DNA from: Flavobacteriales bacterium
Lineage (GTDB): Bacteria; Bacteroidota; Bacteroidia; Flavobacteriales_F; PHOS-HE28
DNA: 64,000 nt
Assembly: GCA_016715895.1 (NCBI GenBank)
Contig: JADJXH010000004.1
Span: 1,612,001 to 1,676,000 of the forward strand
Direction of reading: 5' to 3'
The notes below the pieces were generated by a model, which was given only the letters and a program-made list of their open reading frames with translations, searched no databases and was not told the origin of the DNA. Both the position numbers and the translations under genes were made by a program. Shown in pieces: positions 1 to 8,060 of the stretch. How positions within the stretch are numbered: position 1 is the stretch's first letter; each line of letters starts with the position of its first letter.

Positions 1-382
1 TGATGTGCGCGTGTTCGGGAAGGGCGGGCAGAAAGAGGGTCTCCACACCACGCAGCGCATGGTTCATCAGGGCGATGCTGCGCTCATTGCCATGGTCGGT
101 GCTGTTGCGCAGGCCACGGACGATGTAGCTGGCGCCGAGCCGCTGGCAGAGATCCGCGGTGAGGCCCTCGAAGCGGATGATGTTCACCTGGGGCATGTCC
201 TGGAAGGCCTGCCGCAACCAGGCCTCACGCCTGTCCAGGTCGAACATGCCGCGTTTGGTGGTGTTCACGCCCAGGGCCACGTGGATGGTGGCGAACAGCG
301 GAAGGGCACGCTGCACGATGCTCCAGTGGCCGATGGTGACCGGGTCGAACGATCCGGGGAAGACGGCGATCGGGCGGCTCAT
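1..382 (-). CDS. coaD: Phosphopantetheine adenylyltransferase CoaD, 3' end outside window
   Basis: Catalyses the fourth step of coenzyme A synthesis, adenylating 4'-phosphopantetheine in the cytoplasm. About 127 residues are visible. The N-terminus has the nucleotidyltransferase motif FPGSFDPVTIGH (residues about 8-19) with the TxGH signature. The family motif NERSIALMN follows further on. The family is usually about 155-160 residues, so roughly 30 C-terminal residues lie beyond position 1. The ATG at 382 overlaps the TGA of rsmD by four bases (ATGA), which implies translational coupling. Gene order DUF3822-rsmD-coaD is typical of Bacteroidota. Function is secure from the motifs; only the end is missing. 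Confidence 0.95.
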   Translation of the reverse strand, partial: MSRPIAVFPGSFDPVTIGHWSIVQRALPLFATIHVALGVNTTKRGMFDLDRREAWLRQAFQDMPQVNIIRFEGLTADLCQRLGASYIVRGLRNSTDHGNERSIALMNHALRGVETLFLPALPEHAHI

Positions 383-921
383 GGCGGGGTGGGGCTGAAG
401 AAGCTGAAATGTACGGAACCGTAGGTGCGTCGCTTGCGGAACCAGGGGTCGGCGTCAAGGTCGATCCCGCGCGGATGCTCCAGGATGAAGAGGCCGTCCG
501 GGGCCAGCAGCCCACCATCGCGCACCAGCCCGGGCAGCATCTCCGTGCCGGGAAGATGGAAGGGCGGGTCGGCGAACACGATGTCGAAGGGGCCGGTGGC
601 ATGCCGCAGGTACTGGAACACGTCGGCGCGCACCTGGGACCAGCCCGCCTCGTTGAGCTCGCGGGCCAGGCGCTGCAGGTGGGCGAACAGGCGTGCGTCC
701 TGTTCCACGCTGATCACCTGCGCGGCGCCGCGCGACAGGAACTCCGCGGAGATGCCACCGGTGCCGGCGAAGAGGTCCAGCACCCGGATGCCCTCGAGCG
801 CGATGGAGTGCTGCAGGATGTTGAAGAGGCCTTCCCGCGCGAAGTCCGTGGTGGGGCGCGCCTCGATGCCCTTGGGCGGATCGATGCGCCGATTGCGGTG
901 CCGGCCTCCTACGATGCGCAT
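379..921 (-). CDS. rsmD: 16S rRNA (guanine(966)-N2)-methyltransferase RsmD
   Basis: Predicted S-adenosylmethionine-dependent methylase of G966 in 16S rRNA, 180 residues, normal for the family. It starts MRIVGGRHRNR, the conserved RsmD N-terminus. It carries the motif I segment VLDLFAGTGGISAEF and the catalytic DPPF motif (DPPY/F in the family). I chose the ATG at 921 because homology begins exactly there, although the frame stays open upstream. The start overlaps the end of the DUF3822 gene by 13 bp and the stop overlaps coaD by 4 bp, so the three genes form one operon. Confidence 0.95.
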   Translation of the reverse strand: MRIVGGRHRNRRIDPPKGIEARPTTDFAREGLFNILQHSIALEGIRVLDLFAGTGGISAEFLSRGAAQVISVEQDARLFAHLQRLARELNEAGWSQVRADVFQYLRHATGPFDIVFADPPFHLPGTEMLPGLVRDGGLLAPDGLFILEHPRGIDLDADPWFRKRRTYGSVHFSFFSPTPP

Positions 922-1718
922 GCGGCCTGTTCGAGCAGCGCCCACAAGGACTCCGGTGATGGGGCGTCCAGTCCGACCAGCATCGCGTCCGTGCCGGTCA
1001 CCGCCGGTGCCGCGTTCGGCAGATAGCGACGCACCAGTTCGGTGTCGGTCGGGGTCCAACCGGGCCCGCACCAGCGCACGGCCGGCACGGCGGGGTCTTG
1101 ATGCATGGCGTCCAGTAGGTGCAGGAGGTAGTAGAGCGCATCGGTGCCGGTGGCGCAGTGGTAGGCGTTGCTGAGCTTCAGGCCGTCCCGGTCGGCCAGG
1201 GCCACGTCCATGCGCTTGCCCACGCGGTGCGCCACCAGCGCGGGTCCCTGGCGGCCCAGGGCGAGCACGGAGCGCACGAGCAGGCTGCGCAGGGCGATGG
1301 CGCGCGCTGCGGGGAAGCGCTCGAGCACCTGATGCTCCATGGCTTCGTCGTGCAGGTACACGCACCGGGCGCCGAGGTCTTCCACGGGTTCATCCCGCAG
1401 CAGCCCGGTGGGCAGGGGACCATGCACCAGGCTCAAGTGGTCCGCTTCGGTGCCGGGGCGCAGGGTGCTCTCGGGCACCAGCGTGCTCAGCTCGGGCATC
1501 GCGCAGAAGCTGACGGTGGCCGGATGGTGGGGCAGCTGCTCCTCCGCAGGCCAGGCGGCGCCCCGGCCCTGGGCCAGCATCAGGCATCGGCCGTCGGCCC
1601 GGTCATGCGCGCTCCACGCCAGCCCGTCCGGATGCACCACGATGCCCAGGTGAAGCCCGGCGGCCCCGCGGTCGTAACGCGGCAGGTGGTGTGCATCGGT
1701 GTCGGTGGTCCTCGCCAT
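909..1718 (-). CDS. DUF3822 family protein
   Basis: A 269-residue protein of the Bacteroidota-specific DUF3822 family. This family commonly sits immediately upstream of rsmD and coaD. No signal peptide or membrane segment is visible. The sequence looks like a degenerate actin/ASKHA-type fold (an LHLGIVVHPDGLAWSAHD start and a late GTDALYYLLHLLDA segment), but no catalytic motif can be pointed to. It is first in the three-gene operon, with a candidate -7 box about 25 bp upstream of its ATG. The molecular function is unknown; family assignment rests on recognised sequence pattern and position. Confidence 0.85.
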   Translation of the reverse strand: MARTTDTDAHHLPRYDRGAAGLHLGIVVHPDGLAWSAHDRADGRCLMLAQGRGAAWPAEEQLPHHPATVSFCAMPELSTLVPESTLRPGTEADHLSLVHGPLPTGLLRDEPVEDLGARCVYLHDEAMEHQVLERFPAARAIALRSLLVRSVLALGRQGPALVAHRVGKRMDVALADRDGLKLSNAYHCATGTDALYYLLHLLDAMHQDPAVPAVRWCGPGWTPTDTELVRRYLPNAAPAVTGTDAMLVGLDAPSPESLWALLEQAACAS

Positions 1719-1743
1719 GTCGCGCTCTTCCGGAGAACGGGGT

Positions 1744-1751
1744 CAAAGGTG
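1744..1751 (-). promoter_or_regulatory. Candidate -7 box (CACCTTTG) for the DUF3822-rsmD-coaD operon
   Basis: Seven of eight match to the Bacteroidota -7 consensus TAnnTTTG, 25 bp upstream of the DUF3822 ATG. The same variant occurs upstream of accD in this window. On the other strand TAATTTCA (1754-1761) is a weaker candidate for the divergent helicase gene. Confidence 0.4.
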
Positions 1752-1799
1752 GATAATTTCACCCGCCGCCATGGTCCCGTGGCGCCGCCTCGCCACCCC

Positions 1800-3215
1800 A
1801 TGCCTCCGCCCGAGCCCGGTCTTTCCGCAGCGCTGCGCGCCGCCCTCGGCCATACGCCCACGGCCGGTCAGGAGCGGGCGATCGCGGCGCTGGACCGCCT
1901 GCTGGGCACCACCAAGGAGCGGGCCACCCTCGTGCTGAAGGGCTACGCCGGAACGGGCAAGACCACGCTGGTGGGTGCCCTGGTGCGGGTGCTGCGCGCG
2001 CAGGGCCGTCCGGTGGTGCTGCTCGCCCCCACGGGCCGCGCGGCCAAGGTGCTGGGCGCATATGCCGGCGCCGCGGCCGGCACCATCCACCGGCGCATCT
2101 ATCGGATGGACCCCGGCGGTGAGGGCTTCGCCGGCATGTCGGTGACGCCCAACCGCGATGCGCACGCCCTGTTCATCGTGGACGAGGCGAGCATGATCGG
2201 CGGCGAAGGCGGCTTCGGCGACCGCGACCTCCTGGGCGATCTGTTCACCCATGTGTTCTCCGCCCCGGGCACGCGGCTGCTCCTCATCGGCGATCCGGCG
2301 CAGCTGCCGCCCGTGGGCAGCGTCCACAGCCCCGCGCTGGACCCCGCCCATCTCCACGAACGCTTCGGGCTCACCGCCGGCGCCGTGGAGCTCACCGATG
2401 TGGTGCGGCAGGCCGAGGCCAGCGGCATCCTCGTCAACGCCACCGCCCTGCGGGCCGAGGTCGTGGCCAACGAGCCCGCGCCGCGGTTCATCCTGGGTCA
2501 CCCTGACGTGGTGCGCATCACCGGCATGGAGCTTCAGGATGAACTGGAGGCCTGCTACGCCCGATACGGCGGCGAGGACGTGTGCCTCATCACACGCAGC
2601 AACAAACGGGCATACCAATACAGCCAGCAGGTGCGGGCACGGATCCTGGGCTTTGAGGAGGAGCTGTCGCCGGGCGACCGGCTGATGGTGGTGAAGAACG
2701 ATTATTACTGGGCGGGGCGCAATGGGAAGGCGGAGCTCATCGCCAATGGCGAGCCCATGGAGGTGCTGCGTCGGCGCGATGTGGAGGAGCGCCACGGGCA
2801 CCGCTTCTGCTGGATCGAGGCCGCCTGGTGGAGCGGCGACGAGCGGCGCGTGGGCGACTTCCTGGTGATGCTCGATGTGCTGGCCCTCGACGCGCCCTCC
2901 CTGCCGATGGCCCGTCGCCGGATGCTGAACGACAACGTGCTCGCCGCGCATGCGGTCACCGGCAAGGGCGCGCGCCTGAGCATCCTGCGGCAGGACCCGT
3001 TCGCCAACGCGCTCCAGGTGAAGTACGCCTACGCGGTCACCGCCCACAAGGCGCAGGGTGGACAGTGGCCGGCGGTGTTCGTGGACCAGGGCTACATCAC
3101 CGAGGAGATGATCGACACCGAGTACGTGCGCTGGCTGTACACCGCCGTCACCCGTGCGAGCGACAGGCTCTACCTGCTCAACTTCCACCCGCGGTTCTTC
3201 GGGGAGGAGGATTAG
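1800..3215 (+). CDS. ATP-dependent RecD-like DNA helicase
   Basis: A 471-residue superfamily 1 helicase of the short RecD-like type common in Bacteroidota. Motifs in order: Walker A GYAGTGKTT (about residues 48-56), LAPTGRAAKVL (motif Ia), IVDEASMI (motif II), GDPAQLPPVG (motif III), TAHKAQGGQWPAVFVD (motif V) and YTAVTRASDRLYLL (motif VI). The UvrD_C_2-like C-terminus is intact. It probably unwinds DNA in repair or recombination. The ATG at 1800 starts just before the conserved region; the frame is open for hundreds of bases upstream, but there it overlaps the divergent DUF3822 gene. It converges with the phosphopantetheinyl transferase gene and their stop codons overlap in the four bases 3212-3215. 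Confidence 0.92.
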   Translation: MPPPEPGLSAALRAALGHTPTAGQERAIAALDRLLGTTKERATLVLKGYAGTGKTTLVGALVRVLRAQGRPVVLLAPTGRAAKVLGAYAGAAAGTIHRRIYRMDPGGEGFAGMSVTPNRDAHALFIVDEASMIGGEGGFGDRDLLGDLFTHVFSAPGTRLLLIGDPAQLPPVGSVHSPALDPAHLHERFGLTAGAVELTDVVRQAEASGILVNATALRAEVVANEPAPRFILGHPDVVRITGMELQDELEACYARYGGEDVCLITRSNKRAYQYSQQVRARILGFEEELSPGDRLMVVKNDYYWAGRNGKAELIANGEPMEVLRRRDVEERHGHRFCWIEAAWWSGDERRVGDFLVMLDVLALDAPSLPMARRRMLNDNVLAAHAVTGKGARLSILRQDPFANALQVKYAYAVTAHKAQGGQWPAVFVDQGYITEEMIDTEYVRWLYTAVTRASDRLYLLNFHPRFFGEED

Positions 3216-3970
3216 TTGATCGCCATGCACGCGTCGTGCAGGGCGGGTCCGGCGTGCGGCCGCGGGGTGGCCAGGGCGATCAGGTGGTCGGTGCCCACGC
3301 TGAAACTGCTCACATGATAGACCGGGGCGGCCTCACGCACGAAGACCTCGTGGCGGATGGTGAGCACCTGCGTGCCGTCCAGTACCCGCAGGGCGTGCAG
3401 GTCCTCCATGATGCCCACACCGCTGGCTTTCAGCACGGCCTCCTTCCGGGTCCACAGCGTGAGGAAACGCCGCTTGCCTTCCGCACCACCGGCCTGGATG
3501 TGCGACACTTCGTCCGGCGTGAAGTAATGGCCGGCCACCAGCTCATGGTCGGTGCGGCGCTCCACGGTCTCGATGTCCACCCCGAGCTCATCGGTGCCGC
3601 CGATCGCCACCACCAGCGCGTCCTTGGTGTCGCTGAGGTTGAAGGCCGGACCTCCGTCGGGCAGATGGGGCTTGCCGTGCGCACCGCGCGCCATGCGGAC
3701 CGCCTCGGGGGCCACGCCCAGGGCACCGCCCAGCAGCATGCGCAACAGGCCATGACCGGCGATGAAGCGTTCGCGGTCGGGGGCGAAGCGGAACCGCTCG
3801 GCACGCTGCCGTTCCTCGTCGTCCAGCACGGCGCCCAACCGATGCAGATGCGGCAGGAGTGCGGTGACGGTGGCGTACCACAGCCTTACGTGTGCGGAGG
3901 CCGCGAGCGGTGGTGTGCGCTCCAGCGTGCGCAGAGGCGCGCAATGCACGGTGAGGTCGCGTTCGCGCAT
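3212..3970 (-). CDS. Sfp-type 4'-phosphopantetheinyl transferase
   Basis: Transfers phosphopantetheine from CoA to the carrier-domain serines of the upstream megasynthases. The protein has 252 residues. Family motifs: GKPHLP, FNLSDTKDA (the Bacteroidota form of the FN.SH. motif), Mg-binding GVDIE and the signature WTRKEAVLKASG. The ATG at 3970 lies 2 bp after the stop codon of the NRPS gene ending at 3973, so it is last in the same operon. Cluster-encoded activation fits three carrier-bearing proteins with four carrier domains in total. It may also serve primary fatty-acid ACP; no other such enzyme is visible in the window. Confidence 0.93.
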   Translation of the reverse strand: MRERDLTVHCAPLRTLERTPPLAASAHVRLWYATVTALLPHLHRLGAVLDDEERQRAERFRFAPDRERFIAGHGLLRMLLGGALGVAPEAVRMARGAHGKPHLPDGGPAFNLSDTKDALVVAIGGTDELGVDIETVERRTDHELVAGHYFTPDEVSHIQAGGAEGKRRFLTLWTRKEAVLKASGVGIMEDLHALRVLDGTQVLTIRHEVFVREAAPVYHVSSFSVGTDHLIALATPRPHAGPALHDACMAIN

Positions 3971-3972
3971 GC

Positions 3973-6900
3973 TCACAGCACGACGGCGGAACCCGAGGTG
4001 GCCCGTTCCATCGTGAGGCGAAGTTCGTTCGCCAGGGCGCCCACGTTCGGCTCCTTGATGAGGTCGTAGTGGTCGCCGGGCACCATGCGCACCTCCAGGC
4101 CGCCTTTGGCCAGGTGTTCCCAGCCCATCTGCCGGGGGCCCCACGAGCGCTCGGCCTTCATCACGGTGAGCTTTCCCGCATAGGGCCGCGGCACATAGGC
4201 CATGGCCGCACGGTCATAGGTGTCGATGATATGGAAGTTCCTGAACCGCTCGGGCACGGTGCCATCGTTGCGCAGGAAGCGGGCCACCAGTGCACGCAGC
4301 ACGGCCTTCTTGATGGGGTCGTAGAACTTCAGGTCGCTGGCGATGGCCTCGGCATGCAAGGCCGGCGAGTAGGCGTCGATCACGGCCAGGTAGGGCACCT
4401 CGTCGCCCATCGCCGTGAGCTGCTGCGCCATCTCGTAGGCCACGATGCCGCCGAAGGAATAGCCGCACAGCAGGTAGGGGCCGTGCGGTCGCGCCTGCTT
4501 CAGCTCGGAGATGAAGAAGCGCGCGATGTCCTCCACCGTGGTGTGATGGATGACCCTGCCGTCCTCGCCCTGGTGGAAGAAGGCGTAGAAGGGACGTTCG
4601 TTGCCGAGGTACCTGGGCAGGAAGTGGCTCGCCTCGTCGCCATGCACGCAGAACAGCGGCGGGGCCGCGCCTTCCGGTTGGATGAGGGAGAGGTTCTTCC
4701 AGTCGTCCACCGCGCCATCACCCCGGAGCAGTTCGGCGAACTGCGCGATGGTGGGCGCCTCGAAGAGCGACTTCAGGGGCAGCGTCCTGTTGAACTGCTG
4801 TTCCACGAGCCCGAGCAGCTGGATCCCGATGAGCGAATGGCCGCCGAGGTCGAAGAAGTCGTCGTGGATCCCGATGTCGGTCGCGTGGAGGACCCTGCCC
4901 CAGATCCCGGCCAGGGCGCGCTCGAGGTCGTTGCGGGGCGCGGTGCGTTCCTCCTTGCGGGCCCTGGGCTGTTCGGCCGGTGCGGGCAGTGCGCGTCGGT
5001 CGATCTTTCCGTTGGCGGTGAGCGGCAGGTCGGCCATCACCACGAACGCGGTCGGCACCATGTAGCCGGGCAGGCGGCCGCGCAGGTGCTCGCGCACGCG
5101 GTCGAGCAATGCGGCACGGCGTTCCGGGTCCCCATGGTCCCGGGCATCGGTGGGCACCACGTAGCAGACCAGCTGCTTCTCACCCGGGCCGTCCTGACGG
5201 GCCACCACCACCTTGTCCTTCACCGCGGCCACATCGTTGAGGGCGTTCTCGATCTCACCCAGCTCGATGCGAAAGCCGCGGATCTTCACCTGCCCGTCGG
5301 CCCGGCCGATGAAGGCGATGCTGCCGTCATCCTGCCAGCGCACGACATCGCCGGTGCGGTACAGTTTGACGCCGCTCCTCCCGCTGAAGGGGTCGTCGAT
5401 GAACTTCTCCGCGGTGAGGTCGTCGCGCTTCCAGTAGCCCAGGGCCACGCCATCGCCGCCCGTGTACAGCTCGCCCTTTCGGCCCACGGGCACGGGAGCG
5501 CCCTGCTCATCGAGCACGTGCACCGTGGTGTTGTTCAGCGGGAAGCCGATGGGTACGCTGTCGGTGATGCCGGCCTCGCTATCAATGGGGAAGCAGCAGG
5601 TGAAGGTGGTGTTCTCCGTGGGGCCGTAGCCGTTGATGAGCACGTTCGGGCCGAGCGCCTTCAGGGCCTTCTTCACATGCGGCACGCTCAGCACATCGCC
5701 GCCGGTGAGGATGTGCTTCAATCCGCGCAGGCGGTCGAGCTGCTCATCCACCAGCATGTTGAACAGACCCACCGTGAACCACACGCTGGTGACCTTGTGT
5801 GCGGTGATGGTGTCGCAGATCTCGGGAAGGGTGGGCTTCTGTTGCGGCTGCAGCACAAGCCGGCCACCGTTCAGCAGCGCGCCCCAGATCTCCAGGGTGC
5901 TCGCATCGAAGCTGATGTTCGAGAGCTGCAGCCAGCAGAGGTCGGGGCCGAAGGCGACGAAGTTCTGCCCGCGCACCAGACGGATGATGGCCCGATGCGG
6001 CACCACGACGCCTTTCGGTGTGCCGGTGCTTCCGCTGGTGTACATGATGTACGCGGGGGCATCGGGCCGCACGGCCGGCATGACCGCATCCCCCTTCTCC
6101 ATCACCTCATCCACGAAGATGTCCTTCGCCCGATGGCTGGGCAGGGCGTTCGCGAGATGCCGTTGGGTGAGCATCACCCGCACGTCGGTGTCGCTGAACA
6201 TGAAGGCGAGGCGGTCGGCGGGATAGGCCGGGTCGAAGGGCACGAAGCAGCCGCCCGCACGCAGGGTGGCGAGCATCGCCACCACCATGTCGAAGCTGCG
6301 GTCCATGCACAGGCCCACCGGCTCGCCGGGCTTCACGCCCATGTGGACCAGGGCGCTGCTGAGCGCATGCACACGCCGCTGCAGTTCACGATAGCTGAGC
6401 TTCTGGTCGCGCAGTTCCACAGCCGTGCGATCCGCTTGCTTCGTGGCCACCTCGTCGAAGAGGCCGCCGACATCCACCTGCGGGAACGGGGTGGTGCGGC
6501 CGTGCCATTCGGGCAGCGGCATCCGCTGCGCATCGGCGATGTCCGCATCGCCCGCGAGTTCCGCGATCGTCGCGTTGGGATGGCCGATCACGCGCTTGAT
6601 CAGCGTTACGAAGCGGTCCATCCAGCCCAGCACGGTGGCCTTGTCGAAGAGGTCGGTGTTGTAGCTCCACTCGAGCGTCAGGTGCCCCTCGTTCCCCGTG
6701 GCGTTCAGGAAGAGCTCGAAGTTCTCGAAGGCGCGCGGGTTCGAGATGAAGCGGTGCTTCAGGCCGTCGAAGGCCACCCCGTCGTCCATGTTCATGTCGA
6801 TGTTGAACACGACGGGGCACAGCGGGATCCGACCGGGCTCACGCGGCACGTTCAACCGCTGAAGCAGCGTGCCGAAGGTGTATCTCTGGTTGTCGAACGC

Positions 6901-7926
6901 GTCGAGCACGCCGGTGCGCCGGCTGCGGAGGTGCTCGATGAAGGGCTTCTCCTCGTCGATGCGGCTGCGGAGGGCCAGGAGGTTCACACAGTGCCCCACG
7001 AGGTGCTTCATGCCCGTATCGCTCTGTCCGGCGGCGGGCAGGCCCACCACGATGTCGTCCGACCCGGTGACCCGGTGGAGGAGCACCTCGAAGGCGGTCA
7101 TCAGGGTGGTGACGAAGCTGGCGCCACTGCGCGTGGCCACTTCCTTGAGCCCGCGCACCAGGTCCTGGTGCAAGGGCAGGTCGAGGCGGTCGCTGGTGTA
7201 GGTCTTGTGCTTCGGCCGGGGCCTGTCCGAGGGAAGGTCCAGCCGCGGGATGGGCCCCTTGTAGAGGTCGAGCCAGTAGCGCTCCACCGCCGCGTGCTCG
7301 GGGCTCGCGGCGAAGTCGATGGTGCCGAGGCTGTAGTCGCTGAAGGCGCTGGGCGGGGGCAGCTGGGGCGCCTCGCCGCTGCGCGCCGCATTGTACAGCG
7401 CGCTGATCTCGGCCATCATGATGCCCAGGCTCCAGCCGTCACAGACCACATGGTGGCCGGTGAGGCGCAGCAGGTGCGCATCCGCGGCGGTGCGGATCAG
7501 CTGCGCGCGGAACACCGGTCCGTTCCTCAGGTCGAAGGCCGTCGTCATGTCCGTGCGCGCGATGGCGTCCAGCCGCCGCGACCGTTCCGCGTCGGGCAGG
7601 TCGGAGAGGTCCGTGAACGGAAGTGCGAGGTGCAGCTCATCGGCGATGAGCATCCGCGTGCCACTGGCGTTCACCGTGGAGCGCAGCGCTTCGTGCCGCC
7701 GCACCAGGGCGTTCATGGCGTGCTCCAGCGCCACGCGGTCCATATGCCCCGTGAGCTCCAGGGATACGCTCTCGTTGTAGGCGCAACTGGCCTCCACGCC
7801 CATCTCCGCGGCGGCAAGCACCTCGCGTTGCGCCTCCGTGGTGGGGATCGCACGCTCCACCGCCGGCCCCGAGAAGGGGTCGAAGTCCACGGGGATGTAC
7901 CGCGTCTCTGGAATGAATTTCTCCAT
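3973..7926 (-). CDS. NRPS module C-A-PCP-TE (second paralogue in the operon)
   Basis: A 1317-residue single-module nonribosomal peptide synthetase. Condensation domain about 25-455 with HHVVCDG at 158-164 (intact HHxxxDG). Adenylation domain about 480-985 with YTSGSTGTPKG at 629-639, NGYGPTE at 765-771 and the final NGKID lysine K974. Peptidyl carrier domain about 995-1070 with Ser1031 in LGGHSL. Thioesterase about 1088-1317 with GYSFGG (Ser1157), Asp1184 and His1286, a complete triad. By-eye alignment to GrsA gives a pocket code near DALWLGGTFK, close to codes known for valine, so a branched aliphatic residue is likely but unproven. It shares its whole layout and N-terminus (MEKF.PE) with the protein at 8061-12017, so the two arose by tandem duplication. 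It lies 134 bp downstream of that gene and 2 bp before the transferase gene. Confidence 0.95.
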   Translation of the reverse strand: MEKFIPETRYIPVDFDPFSGPAVERAIPTTEAQREVLAAAEMGVEASCAYNESVSLELTGHMDRVALEHAMNALVRRHEALRSTVNASGTRMLIADELHLALPFTDLSDLPDAERSRRLDAIARTDMTTAFDLRNGPVFRAQLIRTAADAHLLRLTGHHVVCDGWSLGIMMAEISALYNAARSGEAPQLPPPSAFSDYSLGTIDFAASPEHAAVERYWLDLYKGPIPRLDLPSDRPRPKHKTYTSDRLDLPLHQDLVRGLKEVATRSGASFVTTLMTAFEVLLHRVTGSDDIVVGLPAAGQSDTGMKHLVGHCVNLLALRSRIDEEKPFIEHLRSRRTGVLDAFDNQRYTFGTLLQRLNVPREPGRIPLCPVVFNIDMNMDDGVAFDGLKHRFISNPRAFENFELFLNATGNEGHLTLEWSYNTDLFDKATVLGWMDRFVTLIKRVIGHPNATIAELAGDADIADAQRMPLPEWHGRTTPFPQVDVGGLFDEVATKQADRTAVELRDQKLSYRELQRRVHALSSALVHMGVKPGEPVGLCMDRSFDMVVAMLATLRAGGCFVPFDPAYPADRLAFMFSDTDVRVMLTQRHLANALPSHRAKDIFVDEVMEKGDAVMPAVRPDAPAYIMYTSGSTGTPKGVVVPHRAIIRLVRGQNFVAFGPDLCWLQLSNISFDASTLEIWGALLNGGRLVLQPQQKPTLPEICDTITAHKVTSVWFTVGLFNMLVDEQLDRLRGLKHILTGGDVLSVPHVKKALKALGPNVLINGYGPTENTTFTCCFPIDSEAGITDSVPIGFPLNNTTVHVLDEQGAPVPVGRKGELYTGGDGVALGYWKRDDLTAEKFIDDPFSGRSGVKLYRTGDVVRWQDDGSIAFIGRADGQVKIRGFRIELGEIENALNDVAAVKDKVVVARQDGPGEKQLVCYVVPTDARDHGDPERRAALLDRVREHLRGRLPGYMVPTAFVVMADLPLTANGKIDRRALPAPAEQPRARKEERTAPRNDLERALAGIWGRVLHATDIGIHDDFFDLGGHSLIGIQLLGLVEQQFNRTLPLKSLFEAPTIAQFAELLRGDGAVDDWKNLSLIQPEGAAPPLFCVHGDEASHFLPRYLGNERPFYAFFHQGEDGRVIHHTTVEDIARFFISELKQARPHGPYLLCGYSFGGIVAYEMAQQLTAMGDEVPYLAVIDAYSPALHAEAIASDLKFYDPIKKAVLRALVARFLRNDGTVPERFRNFHIIDTYDRAAMAYVPRPYAGKLTVMKAERSWGPRQMGWEHLAKGGLEVRMVPGDHYDLIKEPNVGALANELRLTMERATSGSAVVL

Positions 7927-8060
7927 GCGTGCGTCGTTGCGACGGGGCGCTCACCAACATCGACCGGTTCCGCCGGACCGTTTTCGCAGGGCGAAGGAAC
8001 ATCGCGTGTGGCACATGATCACGGGCATCCGGGACAGGTTTTCGGGGGCCGCCCTGTTCA

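Noticed and set aside
1119..1799. Upstream in-frame extension of the helicase gene by 227 codons
   Set aside because: It lies antisense to the DUF3822 gene, has no helicase homology, and a good ATG at 1800 precedes the conserved region.
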